Assembly: GCA_964017185.1 (NCBI GenBank)
Contig: OZ024874.1
Span: forward strand, 56,399,356-56,463,355
Source of the DNA: Rugalucina vietnamica
Taxonomy: Eukaryota; Mollusca; Bivalvia; Lucinida; Lucinidae
Reading direction: 5' to 3'
DNA: 64,000 bases
Shown: one piece after another, positions 52,901 through 61,611 of the stretch
How the letters are laid out: each line of letters begins with the position of its first letter
How positions within the stretch are numbered: the stretch's first letter is position 1
Notes under the pieces: model-generated
What the model was told of the DNA's origin: nothing
Databases searched by the model: none
Seen by the model: only the letters and a program-made list of their open reading frames with translations
Program-made: the position numbers and the translations under genes

Positions 52901-54963
52901 TAGAAAGATTCCATCAAACTTTGAAAAACATGATCAGATCTTACTGCTTTGACACTGAAAAAGATTGGGATGAAGGCATACACTTGCTTCTATTTGCTGT
53001 AAGAGAATCTGTACAAGAGTCTCTGGGGTTCAGCCCATTTGAGCTTGTTTTTGGGCACACTGTACGTGGACCGTTAAAACTTCTAAAAGAGAAATTTCTC
53101 TCAGATGATGACAGTTCTTTGAACTTACTTCAGTATGTGTCTGATTTCAAAAACAGACTATCAAAGGCCTGTGCTGCTCGGTCCAATCTCAAATCTACTC
53201 AAAGCAAAATGAAGATTCGTTATGATGAAAATGCTAAAGACAGAAATTTTGAACCTGGAGACAAGGTACTTGCTCTCTTGCCCATTCCTGGCAGACCTTT
53301 ACAAGCTAGATATTATGGCCCGTATACTGTTGACAAAAAGTTAAGTGACGTGAATTACATTGTTAACACTCCTGGGAGGCGCAAGCAAAAACAGCTATGT
53401 CACATTAATATGCTCAAGAAGTATATTGATAGGGATAGTTCTGTTATTTCATCAGTAAATATAGTTAATTCTGTCCCTCATGAACAAAATCAAATGGACT
53501 CTGAGGACTTCAACTTGGAGAAATCTGATCCCTCGTCATCGAAACTCCAGAATTCTGACATACTACAAAATCTTGATCAGAAACTGTCTCACCTTGATTC
53601 AGACAAAAGACTTGAACTGAAACAGTTAGTTCTCGAATATGAGCACTTATTTCCGGACATTCCATCCAGAACTGACAAAATCTATCATGGTGTTGACATT
53701 ATTGAAGGTTCAAAACCTGTAAAGCAACATCCTTACAGAATGAACCCTGTAAAACAGCAATATCTCAGGGAAGAAGTTCAATATTTGCTGGACAATGATT
53801 TCATTGAACCCAGCCAAAGTGAATGGAGTTCTCCTTGTATTCTTGTACTAAAGCCAGACGGGACATTTAGAATGTGCACAGACTATCGAAAAGTCAATTC
53901 TGTCACTAAAACAGACACTTTTCCCATCCCACGAATGGATGACTGCATTGATAATATTGGACATGCCAAGTATGTTACAAAGTTCGATCTGCTAAAGGGA
54001 TTTTGGCAGATACCCCTCACGGACAGAGCAAAGGAGATCTCGGCATTTGTTACACCAGATGGACTGTACCAGTATAAAGTCATGCCATTTGGAATGAAGA
54101 ACTCGCCTGCGACTTTTCAGCGGCTGGTCAACAGTTTGATTTCCAATCTGGATGGCTGTAAAGCCTATATCGACGACGCTATTATCTTCAGTGAGGAGTG
54201 GCAACAACACTTGCAGACAATCAGAACATTCTTTGACCGGCTAAGTGATGCTAAACTAACTGTGAACTTGGCAAAAAGTGAATTTTGCCATGCAAACTTG
54301 ACATTTCTTGGACACATTGTAGGTCAATGTCAGGTAAAACCTGTAGAAGCTAAAGTTGAGGCTATCTCAGATTTTCCTGTACCTACTAGCAAAAGACAAC
54401 TGATGCGCTTTCTGGGTATGGCTGGATATTACAGGAAATTCTGCAACAACTTCTCGGCTATAGCTGAGCCTCTGACAAACTTGCTTGGTAAGAAGGCCAA
54501 GTATGTTTGGACAGATGACTACCAGAAGTCATTTGATAAGCTCAAGGCCATACTTAGAAGTGCTCCGGTTCTCTTAGCACCAAGTTTTGACAAAGAGTTT
54601 GACAAAGTTGGCTGTAATGTTGGTGCAGGCAGTGTATTGTTGCAAGAAGATGACAATGGTGTTGACCATCCTGTTTGTTATTTTTCCAAAAAGTTTAACA
54701 AGCATCAGAGAAATTACTCTACCATAGAGAAAGAATGCCTATCTCTAATCCTTGCGCTTCAGCACTTTGAAGTTTACTTAGCTTCTTCAAATGCACCAAT
54801 TGTTGTCTTCAGTGACCACAATCCACTGACTTTCATACATAAAATGAAAAACAAGAAACAGCGTTTACTCAGGTGGAGTCTCATGTTGCAAGAGCACAAT
54901 CTTGACATCAGACATATCCGAGGAAGAGATAATATCATTCCAGACACCCTAAGCAGAGCTTAA
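49963..54963 (+). CDS. Gag-Pol polyprotein of Gmr1-like retrotransposon (1666 aa)
   Basis: One uninterrupted frame encodes everything for a cytoplasmic particle and its enzymes. In order: a Leu/Lys-rich helical N-terminus (1-65); a long charged coiled coil (about 70-215); a SCAN-like capsid region (about 227-400, with EAYRQKFRDCRK and FARTKEQLFDRWC); a CCHC knuckle CNYCKKTGHIISEC (461-474); protease LRDTGAS (active D555); integrase HHCC finger (H815, CKSCHTC), catalytic D886, D945 and E981 (D-35-E) and YYGPY (1117-1121); then reverse transcriptase from about 1250, with YIDD at 1402-1405; and RNase H (about 1535-1666) with E1591, D1618, D1661. Oddities: the integrase lies before the RT, there is no gag/pol frameshift, and V1549 stands where the first RNase H aspartate is expected. 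The start ATG at 49963 is in context AACCATGTC. Confidence 0.95.
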   Translation: MSFKLSDFIAAPSQELLDKAKKSDLLDIADHYNNGLSNIKTSMLKHEIKNILIQFFVDEEIFDSSATSQILVTQTDLQLRELEIKRQIEMEKLKFEYEERIRLATLERDERIRAEKAEREERIRLETLEREERMHKQKLEMEEREKEKQRELEREKIELEKEKLEREERLEKEKLEREERLEIEKEKLRFENEEKERERQFQLRMKEIELNDKSKSKSLPLATSTVFDVTKHIRLVPPFQEKEVDKYFLHFEKVAENLKWPKGHWTLLLQSVVICKAREIYTQLSLEQSSDYDTVKEFILKAYELVPEAYRQKFRDCRKEHDQTHVEFARTKEQLFDRWCSSNKVGSDHAKLRQLMLVEEFKRCINSDVKAFLNEREVENLETAARLADDYALTHKASFVNKPYPRKPYNPQSKQITPQSKPYSPQSGPKANPSNPTDNSSPKPKFSSENKGQNPLSQPICNYCKKTGHIISECLALKRKKERENLDSAKPTGLTSLKDKPQSCIQEENPILTRTCKESVSEDSIMEIYEPFLSDGFVSLNSDSAQSTPIKILRDTGASQSLILADTLPFSEKSSSGTSVLIQGVECGFVNVPLHNIYLSSDLVKGPVAVGIRPSLPFKGIHLLLGNDLAGDKVVVNPLLTSTPCVDQPPDPIEQEIPDLYPSCAVTRAMAKKAKLYDGMQDINLTDTLIGQSFNKEFSTSLSPSQSDIQTDPSNPRSGSENDLSPSNSNDQGHDQLSRSQLCKEQHSDPEISPLFERAFNENEISQVPVCYYVKNGILMRKWRPPDVSAADEWTVNHQIVVPRVYRPEILNLAHETPMSGHLGVNKTYHKILNHFYWPGLKSDVSQHCKSCHTCQMVGKPNQTIPKAQLQPIPAFDEPFSRVIIDCVGPLPKTKKGCEYLLTIMCASTRFPEAIPLRNIKAKTIVNALVKFFTFVGLPKSIQSDQGSNFMSGIFQQVMYELGIKQYKSSAYHPESQGALERFHQTLKNMIRSYCFDTEKDWDEGIHLLLFAVRESVQESLGFSPFELVFGHTVRGPLKLLKEKFLSDDDSSLNLLQYVSDFKNRLSKACAARSNLKSTQSKMKIRYDENAKDRNFEPGDKVLALLPIPGRPLQARYYGPYTVDKKLSDVNYIVNTPGRRKQKQLCHINMLKKYIDRDSSVISSVNIVNSVPHEQNQMDSEDFNLEKSDPSSSKLQNSDILQNLDQKLSHLDSDKRLELKQLVLEYEHLFPDIPSRTDKIYHGVDIIEGSKPVKQHPYRMNPVKQQYLREEVQYLLDNDFIEPSQSEWSSPCILVLKPDGTFRMCTDYRKVNSVTKTDTFPIPRMDDCIDNIGHAKYVTKFDLLKGFWQIPLTDRAKEISAFVTPDGLYQYKVMPFGMKNSPATFQRLVNSLISNLDGCKAYIDDAIIFSEEWQQHLQTIRTFFDRLSDAKLTVNLAKSEFCHANLTFLGHIVGQCQVKPVEAKVEAISDFPVPTSKRQLMRFLGMAGYYRKFCNNFSAIAEPLTNLLGKKAKYVWTDDYQKSFDKLKAILRSAPVLLAPSFDKEFDKVGCNVGAGSVLLQEDDNGVDHPVCYFSKKFNKHQRNYSTIEKECLSLILALQHFEVYLASSNAPIVVFSDHNPLTFIHKMKNKKQRLLRWSLMLQEHNLDIRHIRGRDNIIPDTLSRA

Positions 54964-55098
54964 GTGCCTCTACAATGCTGATGTCCAGCTTTGTGCTGTT
55001 GTATTTGATTAGTTTTGCACAAATTTTGCTAAACATATTGTATACAATTATCCAGTATTGCAAAAGAAAGCTTTATTTTATAAAACTTTCTTTTCTTT

Positions 55099-55110
55099 GA
55101 AGAGGGGAAG
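55099..55110 (+). promoter_or_regulatory. Polypurine tract
   Basis: GAAGAGGGGAAG lies directly against the 3' LTR, the usual plus-strand primer position. Confidence 0.85.
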
Positions 55111-55926
55111 TGTTATGTATGACAGTTACTTGTTGAAAGATGTGCATTCAGTACTGGTAAACTTCCCAAGGGAGTATGCCCAGGAAAGTATGATGTTATA
55201 CATATGATGTTTACTTGTTGTCCTTAGCAATTATTTACTTTTAGTGTCCCAGATATTGGACATAAACAGGTTGTTTACTTCAGAATTTTCTAGAAATTTC
55301 AAATTGTTCTTTGACAGAAAAATCTGGAAGAACCAAAGATGTAGAATCTTCTAGAAAAATCTTTTTTTATGTCAAAAGAATATTGTGGAATTTTCTGGAG
55401 GGATAATGGCCTCTCTAGAATATTCTAAAACATTAAAGTTTGGTAAACAACTTGTTATTTTAGTATATGATATCATAGAATTTGCTGGAAGAATCCTGTA
55501 TGTTCCTCAGTGCTATATAAGGGCTACAAATTTTCATAAGGACAATCTTTGGGTACTGTTACTATTAAGAAGTCAAAATCTATCTTACTGGAATTTAAAC
55601 TTATTCTTGGATTACTTTGTGATATTCGATTCTGGATTGGGACATAGTGCTATTTTGAAACAAACTTTAATTCTTGGGATCAGAAACTGATACAGACTTG
55701 TGTTAAAAAATTCTGAGGGACATTCAGACATTCTTAAGGGAATTAACATCTTGAAAGGTATTGTACATTCATTTTTGTTTGATTGTATATATGCTTTTGA
55801 TTGTTTCACCTGTAATTACTGGTTAAATCACTTCTAAATAAATTTGTTAAATTTTAAACAAAGCTTGTTGCTGGCTAACCAACTTGTTGGTTTCCTTAAT
55901 CTTCTAGTTACGCCTGGCACGTAACA
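55111..55926 (+). repeat. 3' LTR
   Basis: 816 bp, same TG...CA ends. Compared with the 5' LTR it has TTGTTGAAAG for TTATTGAAAG and ATTAAAGTTTG for ATTAAATTTTG, and is one T shorter in each of two T-runs. Confidence 0.93.
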
Positions 55927-55963
55927 GTGATAGTTCGTCTCTCACTAATGAGAAAGACCATCA

Positions 55964-58900
55964 TTATTTCTTGAATAGTGCTGATGTGTGTTGGTGAGTT
56001 CTTTGATGGCTGACTAGGCCAATTCTGGCTCTAAACTGTCGGTTGCAAGTAGAGCAAGTCAATGTCATAGAGTCTGATGGTGGCACATTTGTTTTGGCTT
56101 TGCGCTCTCTTCGCTTTCTTTCAGCTTCACAGATTCTCTTCTTTTCATAAAGAGCTGCTCCTTTGTTGATGAGACCTCGCCACTTTGATCGCTCCTGTGC
56201 AGTCTGTTCCCAGGACCCCATTGGTATTTCGAAATCCTTCAGAGAGGCTTTGAGGGTGTCTTTGTAGCGTTTCTTCTGGCCACCTTGAGAGCGCTTTCCC
56301 TCCTGTAGTTCTCCATAGAAAACTTTCTTTGGAAGTCGCGCATCAGGCATTCTTATAACATGGCCAGTCCATCTTAGCTGTGCTAGCTTTAAGACTGTAT
56401 GCATGCTTTGCATCCCTGCTTTCGTCAGGACCTCTGTGTCTGGAATCTTGTCCTGCCACTTGATTTTTAACAACTTTCTCAAACAGCTTAAGTGGAAATG
56501 GTTAAGTCTTTTTGCATGGCGTTGGTATACTGTCCAGGTCTCACATGCATACAAGAGGATTGGCAGTACCACAGCCTTGTAGACTTTCAGCTTGGTGTCA
56601 AGCTTGATTCCATTTCGCTCCCAGACATTTGCACGGAGTCGTCCGAATGCCACACTAGCCTTTGCAATTCTGGCAGTGATCTCATCATCAATATGCACTG
56701 CTCTGGAGAGAGTGCTTCCCAGGTAGGTGAACTTGTCAACAACTTTCAGTTTTTGCCCATTCACAGTGATGGTTGGTTCATTATATGGCTTTCCGGGCGC
56801 TGGTTGGTGTACAACCTCTGTCTTTTTTGTGCTGATTGTGAGATCATAGTTATCACATGACTGTGAGACTTGATCCATGGCTCTTTGCATTTTTGCCTCT
56901 GTGCTGGCATTCTTATCCATATCATCTGCATAGAGGAGCTCATCTAGCACATCAGTCTGGACCTTAGTTTTGGCTTGCAACCTTCTGAGGTTGAATATGT
57001 TGCCATCAAAACGGTACCTGATTGGAAAACCAGTGTCACTGTCCTGAAAAGCATCCATAAGCATGGCAGAAAACATCATGCTGAACAGTGTTGGTGCCAG
57101 AACACAGCCTTGTTTGACCCCATTTGTTACTTCAAATGGTTCAGAGAACTCTCCATCATTTTGCACACGTGCCTGCATGCCATCATGAAACTGCCGCACC
57201 ATTGCTATGAATCTGGGTGGACAGCCAAACTTGGCCATGATTTTCCAGAGTCCATCACGACTAACAGTGTCAAAAGCTTTGGTGAGGTCAACAAACGTCA
57301 TGTATAGATCTACATTCTGTTCTTGGCATTTCTCCTGAAGCTGTCTTGCTGTGAAGATCATGTCTATTGTCCCTCTGTCTTTTCTGAATCCACATTGACT
57401 TTCTGGGATAAGTCCCGTCTGATCAAGATGAACATTCAGACGATTCAACAGAATTTTTGCAAGTATCTTCCCAGCAATTGATAGGAGGGAGATGCCTCTG
57501 TGATTGTCACAGACTTGAGGATTTCCTTTCCGCTTGTATAGGTGGATTATGGATGCATCCTTAAATTCTTGTGGGATAGCCTCCTTTCTCCACATACAGT
57601 GAAACAACTCTGTCAGTTTCTCTGCCATGGGTAGCCCCCCAGCCTTGTAAACTTCGGCAGGAATTGCATCTGCACCTGGGGCTTTGCCAGATGATAGTTG
57701 TTGAACTGCTTTTCTTGTTTCCGTAACGGTAGGAAATTCATCTAACAGAACATTGCACTCTATCTGTGGAAGTCTGTCGATTGCATCCTCATTGATGCTT
57801 GATGGTCGATTAAGCACACTATTGAAGTGTTCTGCCCACCTTTCCAAGATAGCTTCTTTATCTGTGAGAAGAGTGTTACCATCTGCACTTAGCAATGTGG
57901 TGGCTCCAGAACTCTTTGGACCATAAATGGTTTTCAGTGCATCATGAAATTTCTTCATGTCCTTTCTATCCGCAAAAGACTGAATTTCTTCTGTTTTCTT
58001 CCTCAGCCAGAAATCTTGCATGTCCCTAAGCTTGGTCTGGACTGTCTTACAAATGTTGCTGTAGGCTGCTTTCTTTGATACTGAGCTAGTATCATCTTGA
58101 TGTGCCTTGTGCAATCGGTGCTTTTCTTCAAGAAGCCTCTGAATTTCGTCATCATTCTCATCAAACCAGTCTTGATGTTTGCGAGATGGATGGCCTAAGG
58201 TGCTTGCAGCTGAAGAAAGAACTGTTTTATGGAAAACTGTCCAGTTTTCTTCGGGGTCCTCTGAACTGAGATTCATTGCATCCAGTTGGTTGCAAATGTC
58301 TGTTAAGAAATCTTGTCTCATGCTGTCTTTATTCAGCTTTGAGACATCCAGTCTCTTAGGAGCTTTCTTGCCTTGAGGTCGCCTCGCAGGCTGTATTCTT
58401 AGGTTGAGTTTGCTGACAACCAGTCTATGATCTGTCCAGCAGTCTGCACCACACATAGTCTTTGTCACTTTAACATCCTGCCTGTCTGTTCTCCGCACTA
58501 TGACATAGTCTATGAGATGCCAGTGTTTGGAACGGGGATGCATCCAGGATGTTTTGTTCCTATTAGGTAGACGGAAGACTGTGTTGGTGATTAGAAGGTC
58601 ATGTTCAGCACACTTCCTGAGAAGCAAGAGACCATTGCTGTTGCACTTTCCAACCCCTTCTGGACCTATAACTCCTTCCCAGGTCTGGTGGTCTGTACCC
58701 ACTCTGGCATTAAAGTCGCCAAGAAGGATAAGCTTGTCTGTGCGGGGTGTTGCAGAAATAACATTGTCTAGGTCATCATAGAACTTGTCCTTGACCTCAT
58801 CTGGATTGGTCATTGTGGGTGCATAAGCACTGACAATAGTTGCATGTTTATTGCCTGACAGAGGAAGTCTCAATGTCATTAGACGGTCATTAATGCCTTT

Positions 58901-59155
58901 TGGCAATCCTGACAGCTTACCAACAAGTTCTGTTTTGATGGCAAAGCCAACTCCTGCTTCACGCCTCTCTTCACTTTTGCGTCCACTCCAGAAGAAGGTG
59001 TATCCAGCACCAACTTCTTTGATCTCCCCAACATCTGCGAACCGAGTCTCACTCAATGCAGCTATCTGTATATCATACCTCCCAAGTTCTCTGCCCACAA
59101 GGGCCGTTCTACGCTGTGGTCTATCTGACCCAGCATTGTCCATTAAAGTACGCAC
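55964..59155 (-). CDS. LINE4 endonuclease-reverse transcriptase polyprotein with C-terminal C2H2 finger
   Basis: Domains in order: APE-type endonuclease from the N-terminus (AALSETRFAD, LLGDFNARVGTD, and WTDHRLVVSK holding the catalytic Asp-His); linker; reverse transcriptase (SGKAPGADAIPAEVY, FVDLTKAFDTVSRDG, NGVKQGCVLAPTLFS, catalytic LLYADDMDK); a thumb region (YLGSTLSRAVHIDDEI); and a final C2H2 zinc finger CSTCNRQF...LVSHQRTH with C-x2-C-x12-H-x3-H spacing. All catalytic motifs look intact. The first codon used here is GTG. The frame is open upstream to a stop near 59240 (reading ...VIPLRIGAWNVRTL) without an ATG, and the first in-frame ATG is at 59143. The true start is therefore uncertain. 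The protein nicks target DNA and copies its own RNA there. The style resembles RTE- or I-group elements, but the clade is not assigned. Confidence 0.9.
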   Translation of the reverse strand: MRTLMDNAGSDRPQRRTALVGRELGRYDIQIAALSETRFADVGEIKEVGAGYTFFWSGRKSEERREAGVGFAIKTELVGKLSGLPKGINDRLMTLRLPLSGNKHATIVSAYAPTMTNPDEVKDKFYDDLDNVISATPRTDKLILLGDFNARVGTDHQTWEGVIGPEGVGKCNSNGLLLLRKCAEHDLLITNTVFRLPNRNKTSWMHPRSKHWHLIDYVIVRRTDRQDVKVTKTMCGADCWTDHRLVVSKLNLRIQPARRPQGKKAPKRLDVSKLNKDSMRQDFLTDICNQLDAMNLSSEDPEENWTVFHKTVLSSAASTLGHPSRKHQDWFDENDDEIQRLLEEKHRLHKAHQDDTSSVSKKAAYSNICKTVQTKLRDMQDFWLRKKTEEIQSFADRKDMKKFHDALKTIYGPKSSGATTLLSADGNTLLTDKEAILERWAEHFNSVLNRPSSINEDAIDRLPQIECNVLLDEFPTVTETRKAVQQLSSGKAPGADAIPAEVYKAGGLPMAEKLTELFHCMWRKEAIPQEFKDASIIHLYKRKGNPQVCDNHRGISLLSIAGKILAKILLNRLNVHLDQTGLIPESQCGFRKDRGTIDMIFTARQLQEKCQEQNVDLYMTFVDLTKAFDTVSRDGLWKIMAKFGCPPRFIAMVRQFHDGMQARVQNDGEFSEPFEVTNGVKQGCVLAPTLFSMMFSAMLMDAFQDSDTGFPIRYRFDGNIFNLRRLQAKTKVQTDVLDELLYADDMDKNASTEAKMQRAMDQVSQSCDNYDLTISTKKTEVVHQPAPGKPYNEPTITVNGQKLKVVDKFTYLGSTLSRAVHIDDEITARIAKASVAFGRLRANVWERNGIKLDTKLKVYKAVVLPILLYACETWTVYQRHAKRLNHFHLSCLRKLLKIKWQDKIPDTEVLTKAGMQSMHTVLKLAQLRWTGHVIRMPDARLPKKVFYGELQEGKRSQGGQKKRYKDTLKASLKDFEIPMGSWEQTAQERSKWRGLINKGAALYEKKRICEAERKRRERKAKTNVPPSDSMTLTCSTCNRQFRARIGLVSHQRTHQHTSALFKK

Positions 59156-59872
59156 ATTCCATGCGCCAATCCGTAAGGGGATTACTCTAGCTTTTTTCTT
59201 TGTATTTCGACCGCTTAAGGGGATCCCCGCTGATCGCGGTTAACCAGCCAGGGGGTTTGAAGCAGGCAATTGTTTAGGGCACCTTTTCTAGCCCCTTCCC
59301 CATGCTACGGGGGTGAGCAGTGCGGTCCTAAATAGGTCTGCTCAGTCGCTCAGCCGACTGCCGAATTCTGCTTACTGCTTCTCCTCACAGAAAACGACCA
59401 TTAGAACTGAGCCGCCTGTGTGCAGGTCTGCAACTACAGCTCCCAGTGTGTCCTACACCTGCTGCTTCGCCACTCGCCCATCGCCACAGGACTTTGTAGG
59501 TATGTGGGTGCAAGTGTGATGAAATTGTTGTGTATGCAAGTGCTTGTGTGTTGAGAAATAAGATGACATGCGCTATGAAATTAGATTATAGTGAGGAAGA
59601 GGTGCGCAACGTCAACCTCACTCTCTAGTCCTCGCCCAGCTGCGCCCAGAGGCAAGACACAGGTCAAGACGTCTGGAGTTGGGTTTAGATGCAGTGGATG
59701 ACCGTAACATCTTTAGTGCCTTGTCACGCTCTGCATGTTCCACAACATGTTGCTGTATCGCTTTCTGAACCGTTGAATCAGGTGATTTCTTCCGCTCCAT
59801 CTACCGAAACAGTCTTTGCATATCTGGACTAGGCATATCCAGACACACAGGTTTGATTTTTGAGTTTCCTTC
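59156..59872 (-). other. LINE4 5' leader with small open frame
   Basis: Sequence between the 5' repeats and the main frame. It contains a 60-codon frame (59618-59800, starting MERKKSPDSTVQKAIQQHVV) that begins with ATG and is highly charged. It could be an ORF1 remnant, an upstream ORF or chance. Confidence 0.4.
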
Positions 59873-60072
59873 TCCTAGATGAATTGCTGGCCACAGCTGA
59901 AGAGCTCCATCTACCCTTTCTTAGGTTTTGTTTAGAGACCTGTAAACTCCTAGGAGGACTGTCAACCAAGACTAATGAGTTCCCCCTGCCCAGCTAGATT
60001 TTTGTGTAGAGAACTAGCTTAACTCCTAGATGAGTTGCCTTCCAAGGCTAACGAGCCCCATCTGCACCGCAT
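59873..60072 (-). repeat. LINE4 5' leader monomers, ~76 bp
   Basis: Three direct units beginning CTCCTAG(A/G)(T/G)GA (59873, 59949, 60026 approximately), each followed by GAG(C/T)(T/C)CC(A/C)-type text and TTTAGAGA/GTAGAGAAC. Tandem 5' monomers act as promoters in some LINEs. Confidence 0.65.
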
Positions 60073-60124
60073 GACAACAGGTAGTACTGATTACATGTTA
60101 CAGTAGCAGTTAAACTGACCTGAC

Positions 60125-60255
60125 CTGACGTAACAGTAGGCTACAGGAAACTACAGGTGCCCTACTGACAACTGTGGTAGGCTACAGGTACCTGCCGGTC
60201 AGTTGTTGTAAGTGAGATGTACCAACCGGTACCATACTGTCAGTTTTGAATGCTA
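60125..60255 (-). repeat. Element C minisatellite, inverted array
   Basis: CAGTAGGCTACAGGAAACTAC, CTACTGACAACTGTGGTAGG and ACCGGTACCATACTGTCAG: units of the 48384-48700 array in opposite orientation. Confidence 0.75.
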
Positions 60256-61177
60256 CACGGGTCAGCCAAGATCAGATGAAAATTTTTATTTTATCAAGTG
60301 TAATGCAGTTGTGTAAAAAATACTTCAACACTAACATACTTGCGTAAGTTAGTAAGTTGAATTGCAGGATGTCAGAATCAAGTATCTCTCCCTGGCCTAA
60401 AAATTTCATGTTGATTGGACAAGCCATTTTTCACAGTTTAAGTTTAAATAACCAAAAATACCCCGAAAACAGGTGTTATACTGTCTCGCTTGAACATTGC
60501 TTCTTTTTATGTTTAAGGGGATTAAAACTGACACTTTATGTACATAGTCTGTAGTTAGTAAACAATCATATCCCCTTTATTCTGCCGTTTATTTGAATGG
60601 GCTACGATTATTTGTTTTTGAGTTATGCAATGATTACTAAAACTGCTGACATGTGTCAAACTGGGATATTCTAAAGTGATGAAGGAGTGGCTGTCTGATA
60701 AGTCAGCCTGCTACATCCAATACTATTTTCAAGGGGTTATAAACAATATTTGGGCATACCTAAAATAACCAGTCGTTAGGATTACTATTATCACTGGATA
60801 GAAATTTATAACCCAACTAATGAAGACGATGTAACAAAAAAGTGTCCTGTCCGTAAGACATTCATTATTCTATGATGTCATATACTTCTGGAAGTTTAAA
60901 ATCACATGGGGGATGAAGTCTTCAGAACTGATAATTGTTATAAGAATAATATTATACCAGCACCAATGACAATGCAGAATTATAGAAATAATAATTCGGT
61001 CAAAAATGCCCTATCCGTAGAGAAAATATTTACAACAAAAAAGTAAAATTTCTGAAACCAATAAACCCAGAGCCATCAAATTTGCTTTTTAGCGGGACAA
61101 ACGTTTCATTAGAATATAGGATGGAATATATCAAAACTCAACATCAAAAATTTGCATCTGATCGTAGCTGAGACGTA
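60256..61177. other. Element C right-arm sequence, unassigned
   Basis: About 920 bp between minisatellite and right terminal repeat, with no counterpart in the left arm. Only a 65-codon unrecognised frame (60357-60554) is present. Confidence 0.5.
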
Positions 61178-61611
61178 CAGGTATCTACTGGTGCCCTTCT
61201 GGTTTCATTATGTTATAATACGACTTAACTAATATCGACTAATAAAATCAGTTAAATAAGTCGAGAAGTATATCGCCATATAACTCTGATCGGTGCGAAA
61301 TTTATTTCAAACTGTTTCGTTTAAATATGTTATTTCGACATAATCATCTCTAGAAGTTGCATTATTTAAATGAAGATAACACTACGATTATATTTCACAA
61401 GATAATTTGAGACGATTAACATGATCAATTCGATTATCCTAGAAGATTATTGCAACTTTAAATCCTATCAGAATGAAAGTATATCGATTTGTGTCATTTT
61501 AACTCGACATCTAGACAATAATTTGTCGAGATCAACTAAACAAATCGACAAACACAAAGTCGAGATGATGCCAACTAAAGCAACAACTAGGTGCACATAT
61601 ACGCTTCCGTA
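61178..61611 (-). repeat. Element C right terminal inverted repeat
   Basis: Mirror of 47948-48391, ending ATATACGCTTCCGTA just before the GTTTAG duplication. Confidence 0.85.

Larger units (their letters stand above)
49032..55926 (+). mobile_element. Gmr1-like Ty3/gypsy LTR retrotransposon, young and nearly intact
   Basis: A 6895-bp element with LTRs of 818 and 816 bp, a primer-binding site, a single gag-pol frame and a polypurine tract. The LTRs differ, by my base-by-base reading, at two substitutions and two single-base homopolymer indels, so the insertion is recent. No env gene. The pol order protease-integrase-RT-RNase H places it with Gmr1-type elements and not with the usual gypsy order. 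The 5-mers outside the LTRs (GTAGG and GTGAT) do not match, so a target duplication is lacking. Confidence 0.93.
55933..60120 (-). mobile_element. LINE4: coding-intact non-LTR retrotransposon
   Basis: A minus-strand LINE with an uninterrupted endonuclease-RT frame of more than 1060 codons, about 30 bp of 3' untranslated sequence and about 0.9 kb of 5' leader containing ~76-bp direct repeats. Its 3' end (GAGACGAAC on the sense strand) is the same as that of the fragment at 48703-48833. It lies in the right arm of element C, flanked by minisatellite at 60125. The LTR retrotransposon adjoins its 3' end. Confidence 0.85.
47948..61611. mobile_element. Element C: 13.7-kb composite foldback element with nested retrotransposons
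   Basis: Terminal inverted repeats of 444 and 434 bp begin TACGGAAGCGTATATGTGCA on each strand. The 6-mer GTTTAG flanks both ends exactly (47942-47947 and 61612-61617), a clean target duplication. Subterminal ~42-bp minisatellite units run in opposite orientation on the two sides, turning around at CCGGCCGG (48912-48919). Nested inside are an LTR retrotransposon (49032-55926) and LINE4 (55933-60120). A 6-bp duplication, arms of hundreds of bp and a size of 10-20 kb are also Polinton/Maverick traits. However, no polymerase B, packaging ATPase, capsid or Polinton integrase gene is present, so it is best called a non-autonomous foldback element of unknown superfamily. Confidence 0.8.

Noticed and set aside
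49963-54963. Reading the element as a retrovirus-like agent with env.
   Set aside because: There is no frame between the gag-pol stop at 54963 and the polypurine tract; no env is present.
47948-61611. Element C as an active Polinton/Maverick virus-like transposon.
   Set aside because: Size, arm length and 6-bp duplication fit, but no Polinton gene is visible; the long frames belong to an LTR element and a LINE.
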